From assembly GCA_036872755.1 (NCBI GenBank), contig JAVHNS010000002.1, forward strand, positions 1,364,001 to 1,428,000: DNA of 64,000 nucleotides, given 5' to 3'. Below the pieces are notes generated by a model. It saw only the letters and a list, made by a program, of their open reading frames with translations. It did no database searches and had not been told where the DNA came from. This DNA is from Orbilia blumenaviensis (Eukaryota > Ascomycota > Orbiliomycetes > Orbiliales > Orbiliaceae). Position 1 is the stretch's first letter; every line of letters starts with the position of its first letter. This document shows positions 47,744 to 60,088 of the stretch, piece by piece. The position numbers were made by a program, and so were the translations under genes.

Positions 47744-50700
47744 TCATTCTTCATCGCTATAATCCTCAAAGTTATGGGGCTCGAAATTTCGTGACGCGTA
47801 CTGGCGGCTTGCAAGGTCCTCCTCCAGCCCTAGATCCTCGTCTGAGTCCAGATATCCACCACCTCCAATCAACGATAGGAGAACCGGCAAGAAAATTAGG
47901 GCATGCGAAGCGGCTAGTATGACTAAGGCAAGCCATATCCTGAAGTAGTAGATTTCGAAAATCTTGCTCTTGGTGAATGCCAAAACGGAAACACCCAAGA
48001 ATTTTGTGATGGTAATACCAGAGAAAACCTGAGCAGGGGGAGTGTTAGCCTCAATAATCAATGAATCGGAACAGTTCGGATACAAAACTTACACTACCAC
48101 CAACATTAACCATGGCAACCCACACTCTGCAGTCTCTTCCACTTAATTTCTTCGCTTTTTCTAGCAAGCTCCGGCTTGGGAACATGAAGGCTCTTGCGAT
48201 GTGTGCGCAGAACTCAACGCCGATACCCACGCAAATGACGAGATTAACTAATGTCACAGCGTTCAAGCTAACACCCCATAGCGCCATAACGCCGATAACG
48301 TCAACCACGATCATAGTAACAGTAATTGAAACTGCTAGACCTGTGAGGAAGCTTCCAAGGAGAACACTCGATATTATGAAAGTAGACAAAACCGCACCAA
48401 CGATCAGCTTCTCTGTCAGTCCTACAATTGTGGTATACTGATCAAAGAAAATGTAGAAGGACGAGTAAGGGAAAACTTCGGTTCCAAGCTTCTCACTAAT
48501 CGTGGCCGCAATCCTCCTGGCTGCTGAGAAAGATTCAATGAAGTCCTTCTGGCTCGCCAATTTAGTATGAACTGTTCTAAAGTGACTGGCTTTGATAGTC
48601 TTGGCCTCATAGTCTGGGTTAACAGCGTGTTTGTAGGCGGCGGCACCACCATAAACACAGTTTTCTCCAACTGGCGCATCAAGCCAGAGTTCGAGGTATT
48701 TCAAAAACTCTTCGCCTTCAGGCATGCCATAGAGGGTCTGATTCCAGGCTGGCGTTCGATCTGCAAAACAAACATTGCAGCCGAAGTCCGAGGGGTCGCA
48801 AGCGAAGCCAGTATCTTTTTTGATGCCACAGCAGCCCTCCTGTCGAGGATCTAGCCATTGGAAGTAGTCATCTAGCCAATTCGCGGCGGGTTTGGTGATA
48901 TAACTAATACCAGATCGCTTTCTTTCCTGCTCCAATATATTTCCTAAAGAAAACTGGTTGCAAGTGGTAAACCGGCCGCAGACCCCTCGTTGTTCGTCGC
49001 GATGGGTAATATTGTATTCCTTGGTAACAAAGAAAACTGGTGGGCCTGATCCGAAGTAGTCGTATAGATCATTAAAGTAATCAATAGTGTAGCTTCCATC
49101 TGGCAAGGCGTTCCTTTGATCGAGGCCGAGCTCAATCTCCGGCATAAGGCCAACACCTGCCGCAAAGAGCCCCAAGAAAATGACAATGACTGTAACCTTG
49201 ACATACTTGTTGAGAAGTCTTGGAACGTAGGTTTTGCGAATGAACCTTTGAAGGTAGCTCTCCTCTTCCCCGGTGTACTGTCGAATTGGGCCACCTGGAG
49301 CAACAACACAAGGGAAACAATCGAATCTGTTATTCTCCTGTCTCTTTTGATTGATGGCTAGAACGGAGATAAACATTGTGACTTGAAGGACCGCATTAAT
49401 CACAACTGCGCCAGCGGCATAGATAGCAAAGTTTCGAACTGCAGGCATGGCAACAACAGCACCCAACGCAAATGCGCAAGTCTCTGTAAATGCTGACAAG
49501 AGAATAGACGGTCCCATTCTACCGAGAGCCTTCGAAATGCGATCTTCGACAGATCTATCTGGATGGGAAATATTGGCGCGCTCGAACTCGTGAGTGATCA
49601 AGAAGATGTTGTCGACACCAATAGCAAGAACCAGGAAAGGAATAACCTCGGCGATAATCAAAGTGACCTTGACGCCCAATGCTGAGAACAACCCAACTGA
49701 TGCTGATACTGACATCAAGACGATGACAATTCCTGCAACGCCGAGGGTGAACTTGCTGTCCACAAACGCTCTTGATGGATTTCCAATCAACTTCGGAAGT
49801 GAGAATCCGGTGGAGCCGAGAGCGAAGGACGCGTAGATGAACATGAAAATGTAGCTGATAACCACAATCTTAGCATCCGTGTTTGCACTGTTGTTCAACT
49901 CTTGCTCTAAACTGATCTCGGTGTTGAAACTCAGTCTCAAGCCTCGATCGCGAGCCTCGGCTTGGACGTCAAGAAGATATCGTTTGAGGGACTCCTCCCA
50001 ATCCATCGCCCTCTTTACTTCCTTGGAGCCTTCGGGGTGGTTGTTGACGACCCAGGAAACCATGATAGCCGGGACATCAAGGACCTGATCTGTCCCGGTA
50101 TAACCTCCAAGCACAACCTCGGGGTCTAAGGGCTGCCCCATGGTAGGTAGGCAGGAGGATGGGTTTGCGGCACACTCCTTAATGCGGGTAGCCCAATCCT
50201 TAGAATTTAGAAGATCAGGCCTCTCGTCGAACCAGCCACTGATGGATTGGATAGCACATCCGGCCCCAGTCGGATTGAAACAAATATCCGGGAGCACGAT
50301 GCCCTCCTCCATGCTCTTCATTCTTTTGACTGTTGACTCTACGTTGAACCACCACCGGAGCGTATCGTACGACAGCACAGGCCGCGGCTCCCCGGAAACG
50401 TCGTTGACCAAGAACGCCTGCTCAATTCGCCAAAAAGGTCCGAAATTCGCGTCAAAGAAATCTTTTTGCAATGCGGTCTCCGACGTTGGCGAGACCCACA
50501 GCTTAACGGGATTCGTTTCAACCTGGAAGTTCAACCATCCCAATGACATAAGAGTAATAACGATAACTGAAGTGCCGATCGTAAGCCCGGGGTAAGAAGC
50601 GCAACCATACCCTAGCTTCTGGAAAGCATTGTCTAACCAGACGTTCAGCGGGTACTCAGAGGCCGGGTGGTCCGAAAATCCAGCCGGTGCCAAAATATCA

Positions 50701-51751
50701 CCCTCGTCCTCATCATCAGATGGTCCGTCGTCATGTAGCAATCTCAAGCGCTGGTATCGATGGGTATAGTCCCTAGTAAAGAAATACCCATAGCAGAGCA
50801 AGATCGCCGTAAGGAAAACAGCATAGATGACAATAACTGAGAATGATAAGCATGGGATGATGCCGACACGGCAAGCCTTCTCGTCCTCCAGATCTGGCAA
50901 TTTAGGGCAAGCTTCGGCGCAATCCAGGCATGAACAAGAATAAGCGGGATTTGGGTCATTGCATTTGATAATGGGGTCATCCATAGGCTTAATTGGCTTC
51001 GGTGGCGTCGGCGTATCATCGTTGAGAATGTAGTTGATCTGGAAAGGCGACCCTATCGGTTTCTCATCACCCAAGAATTTTAAGAACTCTGGCCATGTTT
51101 TCGCATTCCCACCAATAAATTCCATAACAGACCCCCCGGTTTGCGAGAATTTGACATTTTTACAGGAATCGAAAAATCCACGCCCATAGGCTGGGTCAAC
51201 GTAGTAGCTGAGTTCCGCAACCACCTCCTTGCCATTTATCGCTTCCGTTTTCGTAACGTTTAGGAACTGAGACTGGTCCGGGGAACATGTCATCGTGCAG
51301 ACGAGATTAAAAAAGTTGGCTTTGCATGCAGGGCATGGTGCTAGAAGTTGCTGGACAACTTCGAGGTTGCCTTTCATGGTTTCCAACTACATTCGTGAAT
51401 CCATTAGCTACCTCTCTTTGAAGTTTCATGTGATTCTTTTTGCTATCTTACCTGATTATCCGTGCAGCAAACTTTACTATCTGCCCATTTCTGCCCGCAG
51501 AAATCCACCAAATCCTTCTCCAGTCTAGCCGTGGGTTTCCTCGCTGGTTCATTGTCAGGGCATGGCAGAGGCTTTCCAAACCAACCTCTCTGCCCACACT
51601 CATCCCTAATTGCGCAATAGCCTGGTTCGTGTTTCGATGTCGGTTCGGTAGAAGCAGTTGGTGTAAATAATAAGGAAGTCGAGATCCCCACGAAGAGTAA
51701 CCGCCGTATTCCCCAAGGCGATCCTCGAGGGGCTCCTGGGGAGCCACTCAT
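47744..51751 (-). CDS. NCR1: Niemann-Pick C1 orthologue, vacuolar sterol transporter Ncr1
   Basis: It moves sterols from the vacuole lumen into its membrane, taking cargo from Npc2. Three exons (51751-51452, 51386-48093, 48028-47744) give 1,292 residues, similar to human NPC1. A signal sequence ([16 protein letters not shown]) precedes the cysteine-rich N-terminal sterol-binding domain ([29 protein letters not shown]). After the first membrane span come the middle luminal domain and a sterol-sensing domain at about 620-790 containing [16 protein letters not shown] and [21 protein letters not shown]. The Cys-rich loop ([24 protein letters not shown]) and the second RND-type membrane bundle ([17 protein letters not shown]) follow. 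The C-terminal tail is acidic. All hallmark parts are present and no break is visible. Confidence 0.97.
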
Positions 51752-53184
51752 CTTGTTTTGTTACCGCAGTTCAGGGTATTGCCGGAAAGGAATCAACCCT
51801 GCGCTAAGGTCTCGACGCTCTGAAATTTTGATTTATCGCCAGTGTATTTATATCGATACTTTAGTGCCTGGACTTACCAGAGACCCCCGTCCGATGACGC
51901 AGAAAATCGAGTCAAGTCGAAGATGTAGTCAAGGGGCACTTCGGCCTGGAGCCGGTGTTGTTGCGGACTAGGAGGAAGGCAGCCAAGAGATAAAGTGACG
52001 ATTCCAGACTCAGGCCAGCCCGTTATTACTATGGACTTATTACTCCGTAGATTTGGATTGGAGGCCGATGCGAAGATGTCGGCTTGTTGACTAACTGCAG
52101 GGCCGGGTGGCTGGCATCCGGGAACCAAAGTGGCTGGTATCCAAGGCTTGTTGGTAAAAGTACAGGGCGTATCGGGCTTTCAACAAAACTTTGCGGACTA
52201 GTCGCCGGATCGTAAACACCAGATTGGCGATTTTTCTGGAGTGTAAAGAATACAGCGGTAGACCTTAACGGTGGTACCTGTGAAGAAGGAGGATGGAGAT
52301 GGAGAGAGTGTGAGCGAACAATGACGAACATGAACACGCCGGTTTGTTAGCGCGGGCTGGACTTGGCACCTTCTAGTGCTGGGAGGGACGAATTCCGGGG
52401 CGCCGAAAACGCTGGTCACGCGCAAAAAAAGGATTCGGCCAACGTCAGCTTGCAGCTCTATTGGCTGCCCCTGATGATCCGATGGGGACTAACCCAGCAG
52501 ACCTGTTGGCCAAGTTGAATTCAATCGTGGATAGCTACTTAGATCTATGGAGCAGTCAGGCCAGCCGAAATATTAGGGTACGAGCAAGTCTGTATCACCA
52601 TAGAACAGGTACAGACACTGAGAAATTATCTACATATCGACATCGACTTAAGTGTCTATTATACTACAAAAGGGGCTAAGGGGAGGCACAAGTAAATTAA
52701 TAAGAGGGGTATTATTCTATTCTATAATTGGAGAAAGAAAGATCATAACCCCGCATTTCGCAGTTCGAATTTCTTGCACTGTTCTGGGTACATGGTCATA
52801 ACTACATCCGGTCATGTTGATGTAAGAACGACAGTAGGAGACAGAACAATTGTAATAGAAACGTTAAGACATTAAAAGGGACTGAAAACGTATGAGAAAA
52901 AGAGAAAGGAAAAGTCTTTTGGTGAAACATGAAGTGTCGGGGTTTTGAGGCCGTGAGGGCAAGAGGAAGGGGATGTCGGGGAAGATAAGTGAACGATCTG
53001 GGGAACACAGACGAACACTCAGGGAAAAAGGAATGTCCAGTAAAAAGACGCTTAAAATAAAAACAATGAAGAGAATATAAAAGTGCATCACAAGAATCGC
53101 CGTTTATAAACAAATGCTTTTAGACTTTACCAGAATTAGTTTTCTCGTTCGTCAAAGTTGAAAATGAAGAGGGTTTCGGGGAAT
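51752..53184. other. 1.4 kb intergenic region
   Basis: This lies between the Ncr1 start (minus) and the 3' end of the DUF2433 gene (minus). Short open frames (51,753-51,971; 52,461-52,679) have no family resemblance. No RNA gene or repeat was recognised. Confidence 0.5.
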
Positions 53185-55634
53185 TTAAGCGGGCGTCGAA
53201 GATGATTCGGGTGGCCCATCACGTCGTCTATTGCCGCCACGACCGCCACGACCGCCACCTCGTCCTTCGAATTGCTGGCTTCGATCACCGCGAGGGGGAC
53301 GCCCGCCTGGACCGCCTCCAAAGCCTCTGCCACCGCTACGACCACCACCAGGCGGTCCTTCGCTCTCAGAAGCACTCGACCTGGGGTTGTCCACTCTGCC
53401 ACGGCCCATGCCACCAGTGCCACCACCACGGCGCCATGGCCCCGCTCCACCAGGGCCTTGGTATGGATCGTCGATTTCCTTTACGAAGGGACGAGTACGA
53501 TCGCCTTTCGTCGTAAGATCTTTAGGCAACCTATCCAAGACTGGTTTCCAGTCACTTTGATTCTTAAAGAAGACGTAGTAGTAGACGGGTCTACCGCCCT
53601 TTGGGTGCTTCTCTTCGACACGTTCAATGAGATCTCGGTCGGATTCAGAGAACAGTTCCCTAACCTTATCAGATCCAGTGATGTTGGTGACGTAAAGACC
53701 AACTCTCGAGCCGCCACTAGCACCTTCAGCTTGTGGGGGTGGAGTTGGGGATGTGAGAGATTTTGGCTCACTTATCTCCTCCTTAGGACCTGGATCAGCG
53801 GTCTCTGGAACAGAGGCACCGTTCGCTGGTTCCTCGGGTTTGACTGGTGCGGCAGAAGCCTCAACAACGACAGGTTTTGATGGCGTAGCGGAACGAGTGC
53901 GAGGAGGAACATTGATAGGAGTCGCGGGCTTAACAGGCTCATCACGACGAGGAGCAGAAGGGGCACGCGGTGGCTGAGTGGTAGTGGTAGTGGTAGGAGG
54001 GGCGACATTTTGAGGCTGTGGTGGCTGTGGTGGTGGGGCTGAAGTGGTTGGAGCTTGGGTTGGTGCACTGGGAGGGTTGCTGGGTTGGGCAGAAGCCTCA
54101 GTACCAGACGGGCCAGCTGAGGGGGCTGCCGTACCAGCTGCAGTGGCAGTCGTAGCATTCGACTTCCCCGTTCGGTGGGCGAAATTAAACCCTTGTGCTC
54201 TCATCTCGGTACCGATTCGGCCATTCTCGATGTCAAGAATGAGATGACCAAATGAAGCGTCGGCCAAGTTAAAGTTCCACATATTCTTGAAAGCACTTTC
54301 ATCAACCTCGCCCTTGCTGCCAGGTGCAGAGCCGCCAAATGGATTTGGACCAGTTGCAGTGCTAGGCATTTTGTCGATGATATTTGTGGCATTGTCCAGA
54401 AGTTGCTTTTGGGCGCTGTTCTGGGCAACAGTGTTCATGACTTCACCCTTGACAGTTTCCCAAACATCGTTGAAGGATGCCTTTGAAGCAGCCAGCTTGC
54501 CACGGTAGTGATCCAGAGTGGGGTTAACACTGAACTCGTTGTAGGAACTCCCGTATCTGAAATGCAGCCCAGCAGAAATGGAAAAGTCTGCTTTAATAGC
54601 CACAGCAAGAGAGTTAAGAAGACCCTCGCGAGCCGGGGAGGAATGTGTTAGGAAGAGACGTGTTTCGCTAGAATCATAAACACGATTTGCAGTATCGAGC
54701 AACTCGCCCATTTGCAAGAGCGTGGTCCACATAGTACCTTGCCCTCCAGCAATAGTAGTTTTGCCCTCACCGTTGTCAAATAGCTTATGCATAACGACGG
54801 CCCCACCTAAACCGAGAAGCCTGAGTTTAACACCACCAACATCGAGTAGCCTTGAGGAAGCCTCATCGATGATGTGGAGTTTGTCAATTTTATATTCACC
54901 AGATCGAAACTTCTCCAAGACAGCAACATCCTCGCAGGCGCCCCAGACTGTGTAGACAGGGACGTCAAACGCGTGTGTCCTGTCCAGAAACTTTGGAAGC
55001 TGTGAGAGTTGCTCATCGGCGAGTCGACTCTTGATTGGCTGACCGTTGGGGTTGTTCTGGATGAACTTCTTGGTGCCTTCCGATAAGAGGGGAGAGTACT
55101 GGGCTACGTGACGAAGGGTTCTAGCAAAGGAACCTGTATTAGAATAGCGTAACGAGGAAAGTATTTTTGGTGGGAATCATACTTCTCGGCGATTCTGTGT
55201 ATCGAGCTGTTATCATAGAATCCAAAATCACCGGTGTGGAGGATGTAATCGGCATTCGTCTTCTTCGCCAGATCGTTCAACGAGAGCAAGTCACCTAGAA
55301 GCTTGTCAGCCACGACTACTCTATGCAACTTATCAAGACGCGCACAAACTTACCTCTGACATCAGCGACGCAGAGGATACGAATGTTAGATTTCGGAACC
55401 GGAATGATGTTTGGTGGCAAGACAACTGGGACTGGCCCGTTGGGCATGGGGTTTGACGGGGCCATTCCCCCACCAGGGACGAATCCGGTTCTGGGAGGAA
55501 ACTAGGCGATTGGTGATGTTAGCTGTGCTTCTGAGGCATTATGATACCGTGGCGACAGAGACTGGGATGGAACCAAGCTATGAATGGCGCTGGTGGGAGC
55601 TATATGGTGGAGAGTGGTGAAGCCTTACAGCCAT
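53185..55634 (-). CDS. DUF2433 metallophosphoesterase-like protein with RGG tail
   Basis: The certain coding exons are 55501-55354, 55294-55183 and 55120-53185. Translation could start at the ATG ending at 55465 (719 residues), or at 55634 through a two-codon first exon 55634-55629 spliced with a GTAAGG donor (733 residues). The N-terminal half has calcineurin-like phosphoesterase motifs: ILCVADVRG, DYILHTGDFGFYD and VYTVWGACED, then the fungal DUF2433 body (LLDVGGVKLRLLGLGGAVVM, THSSPAREG). The middle is Pro/Ala/Thr-rich. The C-terminal 80 residues or so are RGG/GRG-rich (GGGRSGGRGFGGG, GRGGGRGGRGG), which suggests RNA or ribonucleoprotein binding and arginine methylation. Metal-ligand completeness cannot be judged by eye, so activity is uncertain. 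The family is conserved across Pezizomycotina with no settled function. Confidence 0.85.
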
Positions 55635-56742
55635 GTTATATGAGGGATGAGATGATAAGAGAGCAAGTCAAGACAGTCAAGAGACAGGTGATTCGGGGAG
55701 ACGATGATAGCGATCCGACCGTAAGATGAGAAGTGGATATGAGAATCGAAGGAGCTGGGTGTTCGAAGCTTGATACAATCAGATACACCTGAAAAGAGAA
55801 GGGTGCGTGGAGTGGAAAGATGGAGGGAGGATGGAGGTTGAGTTGTGGCGCTCAAGCTCGCTAGCTCGATCGAGTTTGTGGGCTACAACCAACAACCTTG
55901 CATGGAACAACGAGTATTTGGTGTCAGTGACACACGACTGCACGAGAGCACTTACCAGGTAAAGAGAAAGCGGTTTCTCTAGTTGGAGTCGTGAATAGGA
56001 CGCGACTTTGGATGACGGACAATGAAGATAGTGGTTGAGAAGGTAGGGATAAGAGATGGGAATGAAGAGAAAAGGTAAATGTAAAGTGTAAAGTTGCAAG
56101 TTGAAGAAGAGAGGTTGAAGGTTGACGAGACAAGGAGGAAGGATTCAACTTTATAGTAGACACTTATTCTCACTGGCTTCGTGGGGATCGTATTCTTACT
56201 GCACAAAAGGAAGAAGAAAAAAAAAAAAAAAAAAAAACCCCAGGCCTGACGAGTAGTCCTGCGATTAGCTACCACGATCACAACTCTCGACGGATTCAAT
56301 CGTACTCATGGGACTCTGCTTGACTACTATATCTCTACAAACCCAACCAGAGTCCTAGGCCTTGCTTGGTGGGCACATTACCTATCTGCTTCAGAAACGG
56401 GACCCGAGTACCCAGTATTAGCAGCAGTACACCTGGTATATTAGGATATATCACCATCCTATATCAGAATTGCCTATAGGTTCAGTACATATACTAGGTA
56501 CTACGGAGCAGACACAACATTAAATTAAAAGTATCAATTGATGGATCCTTTTCACGATGTCAACGACAGTGCACCCGTTCATATTACCAGACTAAGATTG
56601 ATTGAAATAACAGATAGTGATTGCTTAAGTGAAGCCATATCATCTCAGAGCCACAAATTATAATAGACCCGACTCCCGTTCCACAGTGCAGAGCGACCAG
56701 CAGCCCTGTCCGTCCACGTAACTCGTCCCCAGCATTAGCCTT
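55635..56742. other. 1.1 kb intergenic region
   Basis: Upstream of the DUF2433 gene (minus), and downstream of the FMP52 stop (minus). It contains a 21-base poly(A) run at 56,217-56,237 on the plus strand and purine-rich stretches that would give a pyrimidine-rich leader on the transcribed strand. No coding region could be supported. Confidence 0.5.
56217..56237. repeat. Poly(A) homopolymer tract
   Basis: There are 21 consecutive A residues in the upstream region of the DUF2433 gene (poly(T) on its sense strand). Poly(dA:dT) tracts in fungal promoters exclude nucleosomes; whether this one matters is unknown. Confidence 0.85.
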
Positions 56743-57528
56743 TTACCACCCTTCCTCCTTCCCCAATGCTACAATGTCCTTTTGGTATAATATCTTCTTG
56801 CCAGTGATACTCTCATCAAGGGCAGCTCGCACGGCAGCTCTAGCCACTACATCTCCGCCCTGCGCCCAAAAATCTGACAGAGTCCCTCCGCTAACACTGC
56901 GTAATCCCTTCGCCACAGCTTGAAAGAGGCCTTCCGCAACCCTGGTTTCGTTCCTTGAACCAAGCAGCAATCCTGGTCTCAGGATTATAAACTTCTCAAA
57001 CCCGAACTCTTCAATGTGCTGCTCGATCTCCCCTTTCAGTTTAGAATATCCAATACTGCTGTCCTTGTTGGCTCCTGAACTTGAGATCAACACAAACGTC
57101 TTAACGCCAGCCTCCTTTGCGGCCTTTGCGACTGCAACATTGACATCGTGTTCCAGGGCGTATTGTTTGTCGAAGCCACCAGCAGCGGCACGGGTGGTTC
57201 CCAATGCCGTAAATGCAATTGGGGGCGGTGACACTTTGCAAGCTTCACCAAATATCGTAGCCCATTGTGTAGTGTCTTTGTCGATTTTGGCTGTGAGTGT
57301 ATGGTTTGCAGCAGCAGCTGATGAAGTGGTGGCTTCGTCGTGTTCACGGCGTGTGAGCGTGACAATTGTGCTAGGCGTCGGTGATTGGATCAAATATTTG
57401 AGGATGTTGCTGCCCTGTGTCGAACAACATGCTTGTTAGGCTGTGGAGCACAAACAATATGCAACAGATGGAAATGTGAAACATACCACAAGCCCCGTGG
57501 CTCCAAGTAGTGCGAAGGTCGTGGTCAT
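56743..57528 (-). CDS. FMP52: Fmp52 family protein, mitochondrial outer membrane NAD(P)-binding
   Basis: Two exons (57528-57487, 57414-56743) give 237 residues, the normal length. It is an atypical short-chain dehydrogenase with the N-terminal dinucleotide-binding loop LLGATGLVGSNIL (split by the intron between V and G), TALGTTRAAAG, FVLISSSGANKDSSIGYSKLKGEIE, and FIILRPGLLLGSRNETR. These follow the Fmp52/HTATIP2 (TIP30) pattern. Yeast Fmp52 was localised to the mitochondrial outer membrane; its substrate is unknown. The YSKLK motif retains the Tyr-x-x-x-Lys spacing. No odd features were seen. Confidence 0.93.
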
Positions 57529-60088
57529 TGTTATATTAGTATACCTTTCGATGTCTAGGTAGGTACCTGGTAATTATGATTGTTGGTAATTTTAGGTTAT
57601 ATCAATTGCAAGACTGCTGCCTTGATGTGAAGTCGAATGTTGGAGATCAGGTTGTGGGGAGAGCGTGTGGCCTCAATTATATATGAAGTGTTTGATTTTG
57701 GCTTACGGACGGAACCGGTTGGTTGGCTTTCCGAATACGTCAATGTGCAAATACTATTTGATAGAAAATGAAAATAATGGTCCGTCGACTGCATTCCATG
57801 TGATAGATACATTGAAGGCGTGATTATATAAACATCTGGCGTCTCCTCGGAAAACACATTATCTCCTTGCAACTATCCGTTTTCCTGACTAAGATTCCTG
57901 ATGACATGCACATGCATAAACATAGCTTCACCGGGCGTTGACTAATCGGTTGCTTGAATGCGCCGAGAAGCCGGAGGTTTTCACGGACACGGACAATGGC
58001 CTCCACCCACCAACGTTGGCTCGCTAAGGACCGAGATGCATGTTGAAGCTGTTCCTACAAGACCTCCAAAGGGGGGTTAGCTTGAACATCCACTGGTAGA
58101 TAGGGTATCAATTGTTTGATATCAAAATATTCCATAGACGATGTACTCAGAGGGGTTATTCTCATTTAAAGCGCAAGTATCAGACATGATGTATTCAGAT
58201 GGGGTTGAAACATGTTTTTTATGCGTATTGAACTCATCATTGAGATCGTCTATGGATGGGGAAAATTTCGAAAACCGCGATTTGGGTCAACGGGCAAACT
58301 CACTATTGATTGGGTTTCGAGTTATAGAGGCTAAGTTAGACCTACTATCTAGAGCATCGTTAGTAAGAATAGTTACGCCGGTCGGGAAGTGGTTGGCGCT
58401 GAGGTTGATGTTGGAAATAATAGGAAGTCTGGATTGTATTGAATAGAAGAAAGGAAGAATTTTTGTGTGCACACTCAAAATAATAAGGCCTTCCTAAAAC
58501 GCCCAGGCGATCAGGTTCCAAAATACCACAAACAACGCGCTTCGTGAGGAAGCCTTTGACCAGGGTCAACTCCCCAATCCGTTGAGAGTGAACTTATGAA
58601 TTTGAAAGAAACCGTTCCCCCATCGAACCAAGTAGTCTCATCTGTAGGATTTGCTCTACTATATATAGATATACTACCACGGTATCCGGTATGGGATTAA
58701 TCTATACACTAACACTGAACCCATGGAGGTCGGGATCATGGAACAGTATAAATCAAGTTCTATTTTACACCTTAAAATAGTACCTGGCATTTTTATAGGC
58801 TCCAATCTTTGTGCTGTCATGTATTATGTACACGAGATCCATTATATATAATCAAGTTTCTGCACTCTCGGGATGGATTCAAACCTATATAATATTCCAT
58901 CTCTAATATTGCAATAAATGTTTAGCTATTGCAACAAGGCTTTCATCATCTTGTTTATGCCCAAGTCCGGGGCCGGGCTTCATGCTTGATGGATCATGTT
59001 GCCGAGTCGCTGTTTGGCTTTCCATCCCTCGAAAATAGCGAACTATGCACTGTTCGCTGGCTTCGCAGCCTATTTTCGTATATCTACTATTCTATCGTTA
59101 CCCCGCGGCTTGAACAAATACTTGTTAGTAGTGCTAGAAGTTGTAGTTGGCGCCTAGAGACGGGCTCCGAAGTAGTGGATCGTGGTTTTAGGTGGTGGCT
59201 GTGATTCTGTAAAAGAATCCGGTATTTTTTCTTCAGATAACTATAGCTTTGAGCTCACATTCGGTGAAGGTAGTTTCGAGTCTAGGAAGTCTGGTAATGG
59301 GCGTGGTGGAATTGGTTGGACAGGAGTGGAGGTCGGCTAGGCTAGGGCACCCATGTGGTCTGGTCGACTTGCTTCGGCTGGGTCAGCAACCCCACGCGGA
59401 CCAGGGGCTGGCAGGTGCAGGCGACTAAGTTGGTTCCGAATCCCAAGGTGGGCTGCGCGATATATCATAGCAATCAGAATAGACTCATCGTTGCTCTCGA
59501 GATGAGATGCAGCCCCGCCGATTTAGGGCGTTGACACCCAAACTCTAGCGATTCGCGGCGACGGTGAAAATGGCAGTCACAACCACAGTCGCTTTATATC
59601 GTCGCTCGGTATTCCGTTTCTTCTATTCTTATTTCAGTTTTCTCGACCAAAACTTCCGGCCGCCCGTGCATGATTCATCAGTCAACAGCTTTGCCCCTCG
59701 CCCGCCGTAATCTCGCGTCGGTCATCAAAGACAGAAAAAAAACAAAGTGTTGTTATCTTAATCTCGCCCCCCAAATTGACCACCAAAATTAACGACTCAG
59801 AGCTTACTTAGCTACAGCATCTCCAACATTACTCCTGAAGGACGACAAAGGAAGCCATTGCGCTCGTAGAATTCTGCAAACGACGTTAACTCCCATACAA
59901 CTGGCCTAATATTTGAGTCTTCTAGTCGATATACGATCCTGCTATACAAGGGCCCCACTTATCGCCCACCCTATTCTCGCTTGCTTTCCCCAGGAACTAC
60001 CATTCGCTCGCCACTTGCTGTTCACGTAACTGCATAGTGGAAATCGAGCGACGGGAAAGTTCCCTCCCTCAACCTAGTTTTTCAGCAT
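57529..60088. other. 2.6 kb divergent intergenic region
   Basis: This separates FMP52 (minus) from the ankyrin-RCC1-BTB gene (plus). It contains an imperfect direct repeat of about 20 bases (GATGTACTCAGAGGGGTT near 58,140 and GATGTATTCAGATGGGGTT near 58,189). Open frames at 58,141-58,446 and 58,929-59,204 lack family resemblance. The last 500 bases are likely the BTB gene promoter and leader. Confidence 0.5.

Noticed and set aside
48061..48441. 126-residue open frame on the plus strand inside NCR1
   Set aside because: It is the antisense shadow of the conserved NCR1 exon 2.
53231..53880. Plus-strand open frames opposite the RGG and Pro-rich part of the DUF2433 gene
   Set aside because: Low-complexity antisense shadows; the minus-strand frame carries the conserved domain and a continuous 645-codon exon.
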